Origin: Balanoglossus misakiensis
Lineage: Eukaryota > Hemichordata
Assembly: GCA_040954595.2 (NCBI GenBank)
Contig: CM082582.2
Location: forward strand, 6,386,001-6,450,000
Direction: 5' to 3'
Length of the DNA: 64,000 nucleotides
The notes beneath the pieces are model-generated. The model did no database searches, had not been told where the DNA came from, and saw only the letters and a program-made list of their open reading frames with translations. Both the position numbers and the translations under genes were made by a program. Numbering within the stretch: the stretch's first letter is position 1; each line of letters opens with the position of its first letter. This document shows positions 46,277-58,010 of this stretch, one piece after another.

Positions 46277-49200
46277 ACCATTGTGGATTGCCGGTTGTCT
46301 AACAGTCTGATAATTCTGTTATACACTTGGCTTTGTGTATTAATTGATGCATGCTTTTTGCTTAGCCTCCCCAAACCAGGTTTAATACAAATACTGGAGC
46401 AGTCAAAACGTATATGAATGCAGATGTACGTGATCTTCACTTATGACAGCAGTTGTTGTTGCTTTGTCAAAATCTGTCAAAAAACGTATTTCATCGGATA
46501 GTTTTAAAACTAAACTGTGTGCTTGATTATTACAAATTAGTGGAAAAAAGAGTTACCATTTTATACAATCCGAGAAGGGTTTGTTATTTTCGTTATTCAG
46601 CGCGGAGTTTTACATCTGTTTTGTAATAGTGTTAAAAGAGTTGTTGTAGAGCTTTGGTAGACTGTTGGTATAAAAGGCGGTTGTGGAAAATAAGTTAGTC
46701 TGGAACAATGGGCACAAAACGAGGAATGGTGAAGGGTCATTTGTATTATTTGACAGTTAACATTCGGTTGCCATTCCTCAAAATGTCATCGCACAATTTG
46801 GCCTGCTTGTTACTCTACAGCCTGCTGATCATACAAGAAACACATTTATCATTGTATATGTACTCATGATTACAATGTACCCAGTTGCTGACTGAAAGGT
46901 ATTTTTCTTAAGTGATATGTAAATAAGATAACAAGTCCCTGTCAAAATCTCATTTAAATACAATGGCAAGTGTGAGCTCTTTAAAATTGAGATTTTGTAT
47001 GCATCATGATTAATACTAATAAAATACAACAATTCATCACACATATCAGCAATTTTCTTTGCATTTTAGTACGAAAAAAGCAAAGTATTTACGTGGTCAT
47101 TAAATGGTTTTCCTGTATTTCGTGGGTATATGTAACATCATTACATGGAACTACTTTCTGCCTGTACACTGGACGTGGCTGAATATTATGATTGGCGAAA
47201 AGTGATCATTATTAAACATTTCGGTACGTTATTTCACTATCCGACCTACCCGTTATCAGGTGAATAATCAAAATGATCGTTTGCGTATAGAAATCTCCAA
47301 ATTTGCGACAATTGCTCGCGCTATTCAAAATGTTTCATATGTTACTAGTCTCGATGACCCAGTCCCTCTGCTGGAGATCACTACACTTCCGCCCTCTTCT
47401 ATTGCCGGAAGTGCAGCGACCCCAAGCAGAGGAGCTTAGTGTATTGTCTGTTCCCCTGCCCCATTCCCGCCACTGACTGCACTGCACATGCTGTAGCGCC
47501 AACAGCTTGTGAAAGGGGGCATGGCATGGCACCAGACTACAACTTGTAAAATGTTTACATGTATATGCGATGCGATACCGCGATACGACCGGGCTACCTG
47601 ACCCTATGACCCTATGACCTTTACATAACAAAAGTAGTCCAATCAACGACCGTCTTCACTGCCGCATTACGGTGTTGAAAATCAAGACGCCACAGTCGAA
47701 ACTTCAATTTTCGCTATAATTGAGGGAACATATGCATAAAACAGACCTCCACGACCTATGTGCACATTCTCTACCGTAAAAAAATTATTTTCACACGTGA
47801 TGTGGGTATTCTCTTTCACCCACTGTTATGAAGATTATTTGTAGGGCAATATTAGTATTTTGGAGAAATAAAGAACCCGGAAATGGACCCGGAAATTCAT
47901 CAAAATACAGAGATGTAGGCCTAACGAGAAGAAGCTTACATTAAAAAGAAGAGTACCTCTAACCTTTGATGATTATTTCATTATTTTTGTTCAATTCAAA
48001 AACTACTCACTAAAACATACCTAAATGCCAAGCGTTGAGCTTCTCAACAAAGTATTGTTACGTAGGAGAAGTTTGCTTTTGTTTTGTGACCAGGTGTGTT
48101 TTCGCTTACTTTCGTAATTTGAATATTTACGTGACCAGGTGTGGTGCATTCATTATTTCCCCATATAAAAAGCCCGCACGTTGTGTTGCGGCGTAGCTAC
48201 TAATTTGGACTTGCCCGTGTGAGCTGTTCTATTCCTCGCCGGCTTGGAAGATGTGCCTTATTTCCTGATACCCTGGTCTGGAAACCGCGCCCAGAAGCTG
48301 TGCTGTATTTCATGCTGTCCTGGTCTGGAAACCGCGCCCAGAAGTCGTGCTACCTCATGGGGGAATACGTCTGAAAGCCGTGCCGTCTACCGGGGAATTG
48401 TGCCAGAACGCTACTCGGACTGAACGTCGCTGTTGGGACTGCCGTGGTGCTGGTCGCGTTCGTCGTGCGCTACGGAAGCTTGAACTTTAGTTTTTCATTT
48501 CCCACACCTGGTCACATTTAAGGTAGTCATTTATTTTACTGTGTTTTTTTCTCAGTGTACAGTCATTTTATATTTACCAATGTTTAGTTGTAGTAATTAA
48601 AAGTTGCCATAAGCAAGGAAATAACGTGTGGTGTGCCTATTGTTGACCGTCTTTGTTGCGTGCTGCGCTGGTTGGTTCACCAAAGCGAGCCATTCAGTAA
48701 GTCTATTTGCTCACTGCCCTGTTTCGGAACTGAACGGCCAGCGTGTCGTAACAGTATATGTAGGCTTGTAAAGTGCCATGTTATTGTTGGTATTTGAAAT
48801 TTTAGTCCAGACTAAAATTCAGTTGTCAACAATAAAATTGCTTGTACTGCATATAAGGAATGTGGTGACAAATTGAATACTTGGCATATCAACATGTAGA
48901 GGGTAGAACAAGAAACTGTAAGTGATAGAACAAACTCTACATAAAATATTATCCAAATGTTACGGCAGGTGTGCCTTTTTAACAAATCCACTCATGTTGA
49001 TTTTTATTTCACTAAACCTCATACATGGTTTTAAATATGTATGTAGTAATACTGATATAAAAGTGATACTGACATTGGTGTTGCTCATTCATTCGGGGGG
49101 GGGGGGGTGGTGGTTTCATAAATGCTCTCATGTCTACAAATACTGAACACTTCCGGGGATTTCCGCTGACATGTGTCACAGTGGTCCTACAGGCCGTAGT

Positions 49201-49650
49201 TTGTTAATGTTTAGTGGATCCTCGCGCAAACGAAAACAAATGGGGCGTTTCGCGTCCAATTCAAACAACTCTATTCCTGCCTGATCCTGTGCCGTGGTGC
49301 CGTACCCTGGTTCATGTCATTTGTTCAACGGTGTCCATATTTTGCACAACCAGATGTATACAATGGCTAAGTTTACCCCGGGAGTTTGCCAAATAATCTA
49401 ATTTTAGCTTTTGGGGGAATTCCCGTGCATTACACCAATCCGGCCGCGTAACCACGCTTGCCTTGTAATACCTCTACAGACAAGCAGGACATAGGTGAAA
49501 CCGACAGAGAGTAGGGGTATATTGCTCTAGGTTCCCCAAACGTTATATTTCAAGCATTATCTTTATTGCGAGCAAACACTCTGTCGTCAAAAACGGCAAC
49601 ACAGAACTACTCTGTCTAACGAGGCCAAGCGCCTCGGTGTGATATACTTG
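46277..49650. other. Intergenic region between paralogs 2 and 3
   Basis: No coding exon was recognised; the open frames are short. The main content is the solo LTR at 48056-48753. A TATAAAA-like word occurs at about 46669 without a gene following it closely. A G-run lies at about 49096-49107. Confidence 0.55.
48056..48753 (+). mobile_element. Solo LTR of a retrotransposon (698 bp)
   Basis: The element begins TGTTACG and ends CGTAACA, perfect 7-bp inverted termini with TG...CA ends. It is flanked by a 4-bp direct duplication GTAT (48052-48055 and 48754-48757). A TATAAAA box lies at 48164-48170, with a GC-rich R/U5-like region and AATTAAA near 48596. A 26-bp direct repeat (CCTGGTCTGGAAACCGCGCC...) occurs at 48272-48297 and 48319-48344. 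No gag/pol coding region or second LTR was found, so it is a recombined solo LTR. Short TSDs and these termini fit Ty3/gypsy-type elements; the class is inferred. Confidence 0.85.
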
Positions 49651-49677
49651 ATGACGCACTGTTCAGGTGTTTTCAAA

Positions 49678-52600
49678 ATGGCTACAGCAGAGGAAACTTG
49701 CGATTCTATGCTCGGTTGGGGTGAGTACATTATATTGTGATTAAATTGCTTCGATGACACCGTGTGGCATTTAGGCCTATAGTTTGGACAGTGGTGTGAA
49801 GATTTTCAAGATGGTTGGAGGGTAAGAAGACGCTGTTCTCCAGAGAACCTCGAGAAACATTCTTTGAGTGTTTATGGCTGCCACAGTGGCACAGCTTACA
49901 AAACGAAAGGTCATTTGGGGGTTATTTGAAATAAAACTGATTATTCTGAAGGACCATATACAAAATAAATGGAGATAACCAATTTTAGTCTCGCAATTGA
50001 TACAGGCTTAAATGGGTGTAAAAGGAAAGAGGGATATGATGTGTAGACGTTCAATGGGCCCCAAAGTAGGCCTAGGTTTGAAGAATCAAGTAGGGACGGG
50101 AAATTTCCAGATATAATTTTTTAGAACAGAGGTACTTTAAGAAACAATATATAATACAATTGATCTCCTCTGCCTTTACCAGATTTAAGGGAGCTTGGTC
50201 TAGGAAATGAACTTGTTCGGCAACTGGCATCTGTTCTGGACGACGATGACTCAAGGTGGCAGATGCTTGCTGAAAACCTCGGAATAGATGGGAAGACCAG
50301 CAAACGTATTGCGCAATGGAGCTTTGAGACGTGCACAAGCCCAACCGAAAATGTGATAACCGTCTACAAGAGCATGTCTCCAACTCCAACCTGGGGAGGG
50401 ATATACCAAGCGCTTGAATGGATGGCTCAGGGTGGGGCGATGCGAGCGATGAAAGAACATGCCGACAAGCAGAGGTCAAAGTGCGGGGCTTCCACTGGCC
50501 ACCTGCAGGCGTATCACAATAAAACTCCGGGCAATCTGGGACGAAAATTGAAGAAGGGCATGTTGTCGGGGGAGTGCATGGACGCCCTGGGGAAGGTTCT
50601 CAACCCCAGACACCCGCTTGGGTGCAACTGGAAGCTTCTCGCCCGCAAACTTGGCTACAGACAGGAAGTCATTCGAGATGCAGAAAGGCGGAAGTCCAAC
50701 CCCACACTTCACATTCTGTTGCTATACCAATGCAAAACTAAAGCAACCCTGGGGATGCTGTACGAGATTTTACTCGGGATGGAGCGTAATGATGCCGTGT
50801 TGGTCCTGTGGGCCTACGATGAGCTTAAAGAGGGCGAGGAACCTTCACCGGACAGTGAGACTACATCTAAGCCAAAGGGGCACAGCTCAGAAACGGATGG
50901 TGCCAGTGGAAACACACTGTCAGATGATGAAGAGGAAGACGGTAGTGAGGACGATATGGACGATATGGATTTCAAGGACATGCTGTAAGCATGCATTTTT
51001 GCAGTGAATTCTGACTTGCACGAAACTGTCGCGAGAATATACTAGTATGTAGTAGTAAAACGTAGTGCAAGAAGTCAATAACTGTTGTCTGTTTTCCTTT
51101 CCAGTACACAAATGCTACAGATTCCCGAAATGAAAGAGCTTATGAAGGCTTTGGAACAGAGAGATGAAATGCTAAAGATGGGTCAGAATATGACCGGCAT
51201 GTTAGGAAAAGCCATTGGTTGGCTTGGATGTCTGGCGGAGACTGCTGGTGAGTCAAGAAAAAAGTCACTGTGAATGGCTAGATGGTGTGGTGGAAAAATT
51301 TGACCGTATGCCTTCAATGCAAGGTCTCTGGTACGAAATGTACTTGACAACTCTCGTTTCCTTGGACTATGCACGGACATGTATATATCCGCCATCAGAA
51401 TTATCCCTGTTTGATTACCGTAAGATCTGTACATGGATTGGATCTTACAGGTATGGATGTTGATCCCGAGGAAATAGGGTGCCCACTCGGTTCCCAGACG
51501 AATGTGAACATTCATGGTGGCCAAGTACAATTCGGGCGTGTTAACCAAATAGTACAAGCTCTTCGTCAACTGGAGGGCAGCGCTGGACCAGGGCCTGCAT
51601 TAATCACGGGTCTACCCCATGAAGGTAAATTTGCACGACCTCGTAGACCGTTGTGCCAAATTTTAAAATATTGGTTTTATACTACATGTATGATATCTGG
51701 CTGATAAATACTATAGAACTCACGCCATCATGTTCTGAATATCGTAAATGAATCATGTACATCATACAGTCAGAACCTAGAAAACCTAGAGAACGAGACC
51801 CAACAAATAGGCCGTTGTCCACAAATTCAAAAAATTAGTTCTTATGAATGTGAGAACAAACGCAAAGTGACCAACTACTCGATCTTTTGCTGTCGGTTTA
51901 TGAATTTGCCCAAATTAACATATCCACATTACATCCTTCAAAGATTCACAATTTGCATTGCTTTCCACAGCCACCACGAGGACGAGGAAAATGGAAGGTG
52001 AGCTAGAGGAAATGGGTTTCCCCAAAGAGCATATAAAGAAGGTGTTGAAGCGGCATCCCAGGGTAGGTTTGTTTGTGCACTATAGGCCCCAGCTTAATTC
52101 TGTTGGCTCAAAACTGGCTGAATATATGTCATTTGCATGTGTGGATGTTTCAACGAAGATTCCTTTAGGTGAACAATCAGGCTTATCTCGTCATAGGTCT
52201 AACAGTTCATAATTAGTGGGCACTAATTATGCCAAATTCTTAAATTGAAAGTCACATCTTCTTTTGTCTTGCAGGCAGACAAGGTTAAATTGATTCAATA
52301 TCTTCTGAATATGAAAATGCGAGAACCAGACCGGGAAGTCAAAAGCGGGAAGCCCCGTAGGAGAAAATGGACCACAGAAGACAGTTCAGAGCTGCCTGGG
52401 GGCATGCACGACGAAGTCCCAAGGGGACCGAGAAAACCTGGGGATGGCGGCGAAGAAGAGCCACCGTTGCAACAGACCACTGTCGAAAAGGATGGCCCTG
52501 AGGCCGCAGATGAGCAGGCACGCGGACATCCGGTCCCTGAGGGGGATTCTCCGCCAGAGAGCCACGATCAAGAAAGCGTGGAGAGTTTGGGGGAGGGCGA

Positions 52601-54968
52601 GTTGGAAGATTCCTCTGATCAGCTGGCGAGCCAGTCACCTCTGAAGCATCCGGATAACACCGGAGGAGCTCAGGGAGAGATGCCCTGCAGTTTGGAGGCC
52701 AGTGGAGAACATGACGATTCCGCTGCCGTACAGGGGCAAATGTCCCCTGACAAGATTTCAAGTGGTGTGATTCAAGACCACCAGGAAATCAGTTCACTCG
52801 ATATAGAACCATCGCACCAATCCAATGACAGTCCAACAGAACCTACGAGTGAATGTTCCGACATCTGTAGTGATGAGGAGTCAGTCCAGGCCGAAAATTC
52901 TGGGTGCAAACTCACCGAAAAAGAAACTACTGTAATGACGGTTGGTCCCGGCAGCCCAGACACAGCCACTGACCTCTCACTTACAGCTGACGCAGACAGC
53001 GGTATTTACTCTCTGTCCAGCGAACACATAACGGAAATTACAAGGAATCGCAGGACTATCATTTCTGACCAGGGTGCATATGGTCCAGTCTTTCAAGGTA
53101 AGTCTAAACTTATTCCAGTATTCGATTGTGATGCTGTTTTAAAAAGTGTGTGAATTTCATATCCTGGTAGTTAACAGTCATGCTAACGAACTGGTCTCTC
53201 GTTTGTCAGGGGTCTTTCCTTTCCAAGGTCCTCACATGGGAGCCAAGGTCGCTGTGAAAGTGCTGAGCGAGTCTGGAGACCACGGTGCAAAGGAATTTAG
53301 TAGGGTAGGGCGATACTACTGTTTATGCTCCATTATCTGTAACTTTTCGCCATATTTTTAGTATTCTTGCTTATGTATCTGCTGCAGTTCCTTGTTCAAA
53401 TCAAGAAGCACAATGAAACGCCGGGCCCAATATCCAGCTTATGAACACATGCAACCACAACCTCAGTGGCAAGCACTACAGCCTCTCATGAGTTTTAAAA
53501 TGTATACATCATCAGCGTGAGTTGATTGAATAGTGCTTGACAATTAAAAAACCAACATTAGCCAGCAGCGATTGTTTATTGACAGGAAAAAGATGTGGCT
53601 ACTGTCAAGCACCCCAATATCTTGCCAGTATATGGCGTATGTGATGAAGACAGGTATGTTTCTCGTATTATCAAAGTAACTCTTGTTCTTGTTATGCTGG
53701 TCTTCTGTTGATTGACTTTGAATGTTGGATTTGATTTAGCGAAACCCCGAGTATATTTATAAACACAATTCAGGTAAGTGGTATCATTTCATATACACTG
53801 GAACTGTTTCGGATGAAGATAGGTATTTGTCTACAAATTCATGTATCATTTTAAATTGCTCCAAAAGTGGCTTGTTTCACGACATACTTATCAAGCTCTC
53901 ATCCAACCCCCCATTCTAACAGATGCATCCTGTATCCATACATGGAGAACAAAGATCTAGCCTGTCAGTTGAAAGTTGGGAATCCTGAACTAACATGGCG
54001 CAGGAGACTGGTCATAGCAATTGGCATTGCACGTGCGGTGTTGTGTCTGCATACACCCACCGAGCAGAGGTATCTAGCCTATATGCTCCAATTAGAATTT
54101 GCTGATGTTTCCTTTGAGTACTTAAAACAAAGGCTGTATTAGCGACTATAATGCCTGTTCGTGCATACGGCTACCAGATGGAAAATTTGTAATGCCTTGA
54201 TTCTATTGGTTGGTCGCTCTATTAGCATTTGAGTTCCCCCACTCATGCCACATATCAAACGCTTTGATATGCTAAATACCTACGGCAACCAGATGGAAAA
54301 TAGTAATGACTTCATTCTATTGGTTGGTCGCTCTATTAGCATTTGCATTCCCCCTCTGCTATTTCCGTGACACTTTTGCAAAAATCATAATGAGTAGTTC
54401 GTACACATACGACGGTACGTCGTATACTCCCATGGGAGTCTCCACTAGACACTGCCAGTGATAACCATATAAGTAAGCCCGCTTATCCGTACATTTGTAG
54501 GCTTCTTAGAATTTTTCATCGCGATATCAAATCAGCTAACATCCTGCTGAATGGGTCGTGGTGGCCGTATTTAGGAGACACTGGGCTGACCAGAGAGATA
54601 CCAGAGGAATGTGTGTACAAGTCGAGAACAGGTGGGGTACCTATGAGAACATTTGCATATTAAACACCATCTGGTCACTAAGAAAATCACTTGCACTGAT
54701 TGTGATCACAATTCACAAATCATCCCAGGAAACGAATTTGCTGCACTCATGTGTTTCCATTTGACTTGTTTCTAAGGCACCAAATCCCATATCCCCGGCA
54801 CAATTGGATACAGCGATCCTTCATTGACAAACAAACCGGCGGGGTACTATGACGCAGCATGTGACGTGTACAGTTATGGCAAGGGTAAGAGATACTTAAC
54901 ATTATTTTCAAATTAATTATAATGATATGCAATATATTGCAACAGACTTGAGTAGTTTCATAATGCCA

Positions 54969-54999
<31 letters not shown>

Positions 55000-55059
55000 C
55001 ATACATACATACATACATACATACATACACTCACACTCACACTCACACTCACACACACA

Positions 55060-55122
<63 letters not shown>

Positions 55123-56529
55123 ACACATACATACATACATACATACATACATACATACATACATACATACATACATACATACATACATACATAGGACTAC
55201 ATAAACAGAATTTTGCGTATAAAAATAATATAAAGTTTTCCCAAACACTTTTAGTCTTGTTAGAACTCTTCACTGGTACGCTGGCAAGTGCAACTGGCAC
55301 AGACGGTGATTTTGTTCACAACCAATGGGAGGACGATGGTCATTTTGAACAGGAAGATGAATTGGTGCAATTGGCTGATAACTCTAAATGTGTGGTGGGT
55401 ATCCAAAATACACACATTACTTTTCATGTACACTGATACAAGTTAATTGTCCACGCATAATGAGGTTCTTGGCCAACTCCATCATCTAACCTGCATAGCA
55501 CTTTTCTTGCATTGCAGGGTTGGCCAGAAAGTGTAAAACAAGAAATTGCGAGAATCATCGTCTCGTGTTTGCTGAGGAAAAGAAGGGAGAGAGCAACATT
55601 TGATGAAATTTGTGAAAAGTTGGAGGTAGGGCAGCGTTAACACTAACTTATAAAGAACCAGCACTGTTTCAGACGTGCACAATGTCCCTCTTTGTAGATG
55701 GCTTTTAGTACTCGAAGATTCGCTTGTGGCCCTGTTCTGGCAGAAACACATATTGTATATGAAGTATTCAAGTTCAGTATACAATCTAATCCCGTGTCAC
55801 GGTCAATGCAACACTGAATTGACTTGAATTCATCCAATGTTATTGATGTTTCGAACTGAGAATGGACGTAAATGGCCACTGTGTCTTTCTCGCACTGAAT
55901 AGGCATTGGCAGAGGACCACGGGGTGACACTTTTCGATGCTGCAAACTGCAGGAAGTGTTGCATGTGTCTCACAAACCCTGTCGGTAAGTTCAATCACCG
56001 GAAATGCATCAATCCGTCAACCAACAACTACTGCCTGTGATTGCACAATAGTATAGATTTGTCGCAGATTTTAGTTCATGGCACTGCAAGCCTTTGAATA
56101 GATAGATACCCTTGGCCTGTCACGCAGTTATAGGGTTAGTTAGGGTATGGGGAATCTCTTGCAGATAATCAACTGCCTGCTCAACAACTTGCATTTGAAC
56201 TTCTCGAACATGCACCAATTTTACTAGCATCATCAATACTCTTTCTTTCCCAACAGCTGATCAAGCTCTCCAGTGTGGATGTAAGGTTGTGTGTGCCGAG
56301 TGCATTCAGAATCGCAAATTTAACCACTTGGTTTGTCCGCAGCATGGACGTACACAACCAGCCAGTGGTAAGTTGTTGCACTGAAACATTCCATGACTGA
56401 TAATGTTCGTCTAAACCTGTACCATTTTATGTTCAATAGGAGTGTTGAAATACATCAATGATTAGGTCGCTTATCCACTCTTCCAATACTATTAAACGTT
56501 GATTTCTTTCAGGTGAACAAAAATACTGA
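49678..56529 (+). CDS. Death-domain x2 / RHIM / UBA / IRAK-like kinase / RING-like protein (paralog 3)
   Basis: Exons: 49678-49720, 50183-50984, 51105-51247, 51451-51624, 51971-52062, 52275-53097, 53210-53304, 53586-53653, 53923-54069, 54510-54631, 54777-54884, 55255-55394, 55518-55625, 55903-55984, 56257-56367, 56513-56529; they join to 1024 residues. Domain order and junction phases equal those of paralog 2, except for one extra tiny terminal exon. The parts are two death domains (DSRWQMLAENLGI; CNWKLLARKLGY with ATLGMLYEILLGM), a helical exon (Leu/Met-rich), a RHIM (NIHGGQVQFGRVNQI, ~348-363), UBA (LEEMGFPKEHIKKVLKRHPR) and a ~270-residue acidic/Pro linker. The kinase has GAYGPVFQG, VAVK (Lys709), HRDIKSAN (Asp801) and DTG (Asp819). 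The RING-like finger reads CRKCCMCL, CGCKVVCAEC, CPQHG, from Cys971. Catalytic Lys, Asp and Asn are present, so activity is plausible; DTG for DFG is unusual. An in-frame upstream ATG at 49651 would add nine residues; 49678 was preferred because its context matches paralog 2. Confidence 0.9.
51504..51551 (+). other. RHIM motif of paralog 3
   Basis: VNIHGGQVQFGRVNQI carries the V-Q-x-G-x-x-N core. It is in the fourth exon, directly after GMDVDPEE, as in paralog 2 (GMDFDPSE). Confidence 0.8.
54166..54354. repeat. Direct duplication in a kinase intron of paralog 3
   Basis: Units at 54166-54240 and 54281-54354 share 'accagatggaaaa', 'ttctattggttggtcgctct' and 'attagcattt' in order, about 115 bp apart. 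The CTATTGGTTGG core resembles an inverted CCAAT-type word. Likely a fragment of a tandem or dispersed repeat. Confidence 0.8.
54970..55193. repeat. (CATA)n-(CA)n-(CATA)n microsatellite
   Basis: CATA blocks flank a central block of CACACT and CA repeats. It lies in the intron before the 'LLELFTG' kinase exon of paralog 3 and ends 61 bp before that exon. Confidence 0.97.
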
Positions 56530-57002
56530 TGCTGAAAAATCAACAAACACCTGCAAACTATCATAAGACGTTTATCTTAAAAGCATGGAGATCTGATGCA
56601 TGACAATATATTACTCAGAAGACGCCGGCAGTACCAAGCAGTTTATAAGTGTCTGAAAAATGAATACCTACCCAAGAATGCTTAGGTTTCTATAGCTATG
56701 AAGTTGTTCCTATCTCACACATGTATTTCAAATTTCCCCATCCCATCTCAACTGGCGTATCCCTTTTTAGAGACTTGGGATTTTAAAAACAACGCTCATT
56801 TTTAGTTTATTAGTAAAACTTCTCGTATTTCAGTAGAGGCTTAACTGTAAGCTGTGATACATTTGCCTCAATTCGCTTTCAACTCATATGTCATTGGATT
56901 TGATACCTTACCGATTCACCTAGCATGAATGTTGACACATAAGTAATAGAGCTCATGGTGTTAACAACAGTTGGGGCATATGACGGCAATCCCAAAATAC
57001 AA

Positions 57003-57008
57003 AATAAA
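57003..57008 (+). terminator. Candidate poly(A) signal of paralog 3
   Basis: AATAAA in an A-rich context, the first canonical hexamer found downstream of the stop at 56529. Confidence 0.45.
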
Positions 57009-57575
57009 ACATACACAAAAGTTAAAATTGACATTTATTCAAAAGTGTTTTAAGGCGACAACCGCATAGTAATTAAAAATCATTATACAATGATAGATAT
57101 CTTACATCTTATATCTGAAAAATACACATGGATTTAAAGTCATTACCGACTGTGGAAATTTTCCAAACATGGATTCATGTACATGTAATTGAAAGCTAAG
57201 GAGTCTCTAACTCACTGACTACGACACAATTCAATCTTTTTGCAGTTTTTCATAGTTGTTTTTTAATGGAAAAGATTTGATCATGTTATATCAAGCAAAA
57301 ACCTATTCCACATACTGTGATCACCAACTAATAATGTTTGATGACTTGAATTTAAAAAACTCAGCAAAAATAATTAAAGTAACTCATCTTGGCAGACACA
57401 TTCCCCACTTATAACTTCAAAGTCTGAAGTACATGTAATAAAACATTATACTGGATCAACAGGAAAAATATGCAAGTGTATTATGAAGTGCTCAATGGTG
57501 ACAAGAACTGGTAGGCCTGCTGCAATTGGCTTCCATGCCAACATCCCAAATGTTGGATACTTTCTCTAAGCTTCT

Positions 57576-57694
57576 GTATCTTTCACTTGCTTGAGTGCAC
57601 ACACTCTTTGACCAGTTTCCACAGCCAAGCCTACAATTTGTCCGTGTATGGTAGAAATTCCACCCTTTAGATTTCCCTGTTTATAGACTCATTC
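57576..57694 (-). pseudogene. Possible decayed RING-like exon of paralog 4
   Basis: On the minus strand, downstream of the paralog 4 stop, a TTTTGCAG acceptor is followed by sequence. One frame of it reads CRLGCGNWSKSVCTQ, loosely like CGCKVVCAECIQ of paralog 3. Another frame is open for about 35 codons to a TAG. The resemblance is weak and could be chance. Confidence 0.22.
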
Positions 57695-58004
57695 CTGCAA
57701 AATCAACATTAAAATGCAGATCAAGAACAAGATCATTTTCATATTCAAAATATGCATAACTGATTGATATGTGAAATTGGCATTTTCAGATATACGTACT
57801 GTTGCCATGATTACACCAAATCAGATATGCAAAGTTTACAAAATCTTCTTGGGTTACCCCCAGGAACATGCCTACCAAATTTCAAAGCAATTTGACAAGC
57901 TGTTTCAAAGAAAATGAAAGCACTAAAATTATTTATACCGAGATCTTTAAATCTCATTAAAACATATTAAATGAATATTCAACTCACCAGGAGAACACAT
58001 CCTG

Positions 58005-58010
58005 TTTATT
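58005..58010 (-). terminator. Poly(A)-like hexamer overlapping the paralog 4 stop codon
   Basis: On the minus strand the last Lys codon, the TAA stop and the next base form AATAAA. If used, the mRNA would have almost no 3' untranslated region. Further minus-strand AATAAA-like words occur near 57030. Confidence 0.25.

Larger units (their letters stand above)
56530..58005. other. Convergent intergenic region with poly(A) signals and possible RING-exon remnant
   Basis: Paralogs 3 and 4 end facing each other. A plus-strand AATAAA lies at 57003-57008, about 475 bp after the paralog 3 stop. On the minus strand a fair acceptor at 57695-57696 precedes sequence with a faint resemblance to the RING exons. 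Otherwise it is AT-rich and non-coding. Confidence 0.5.

Noticed and set aside
46660-46690. TATAAAA-like box as a promoter
   Set aside because: No gene start follows within a reasonable distance. The next coding exon is about 3 kb away.
47335-47646. 103-codon minus-strand open frame
   Set aside because: No recognisable family, no splice context and no neighbouring exons.
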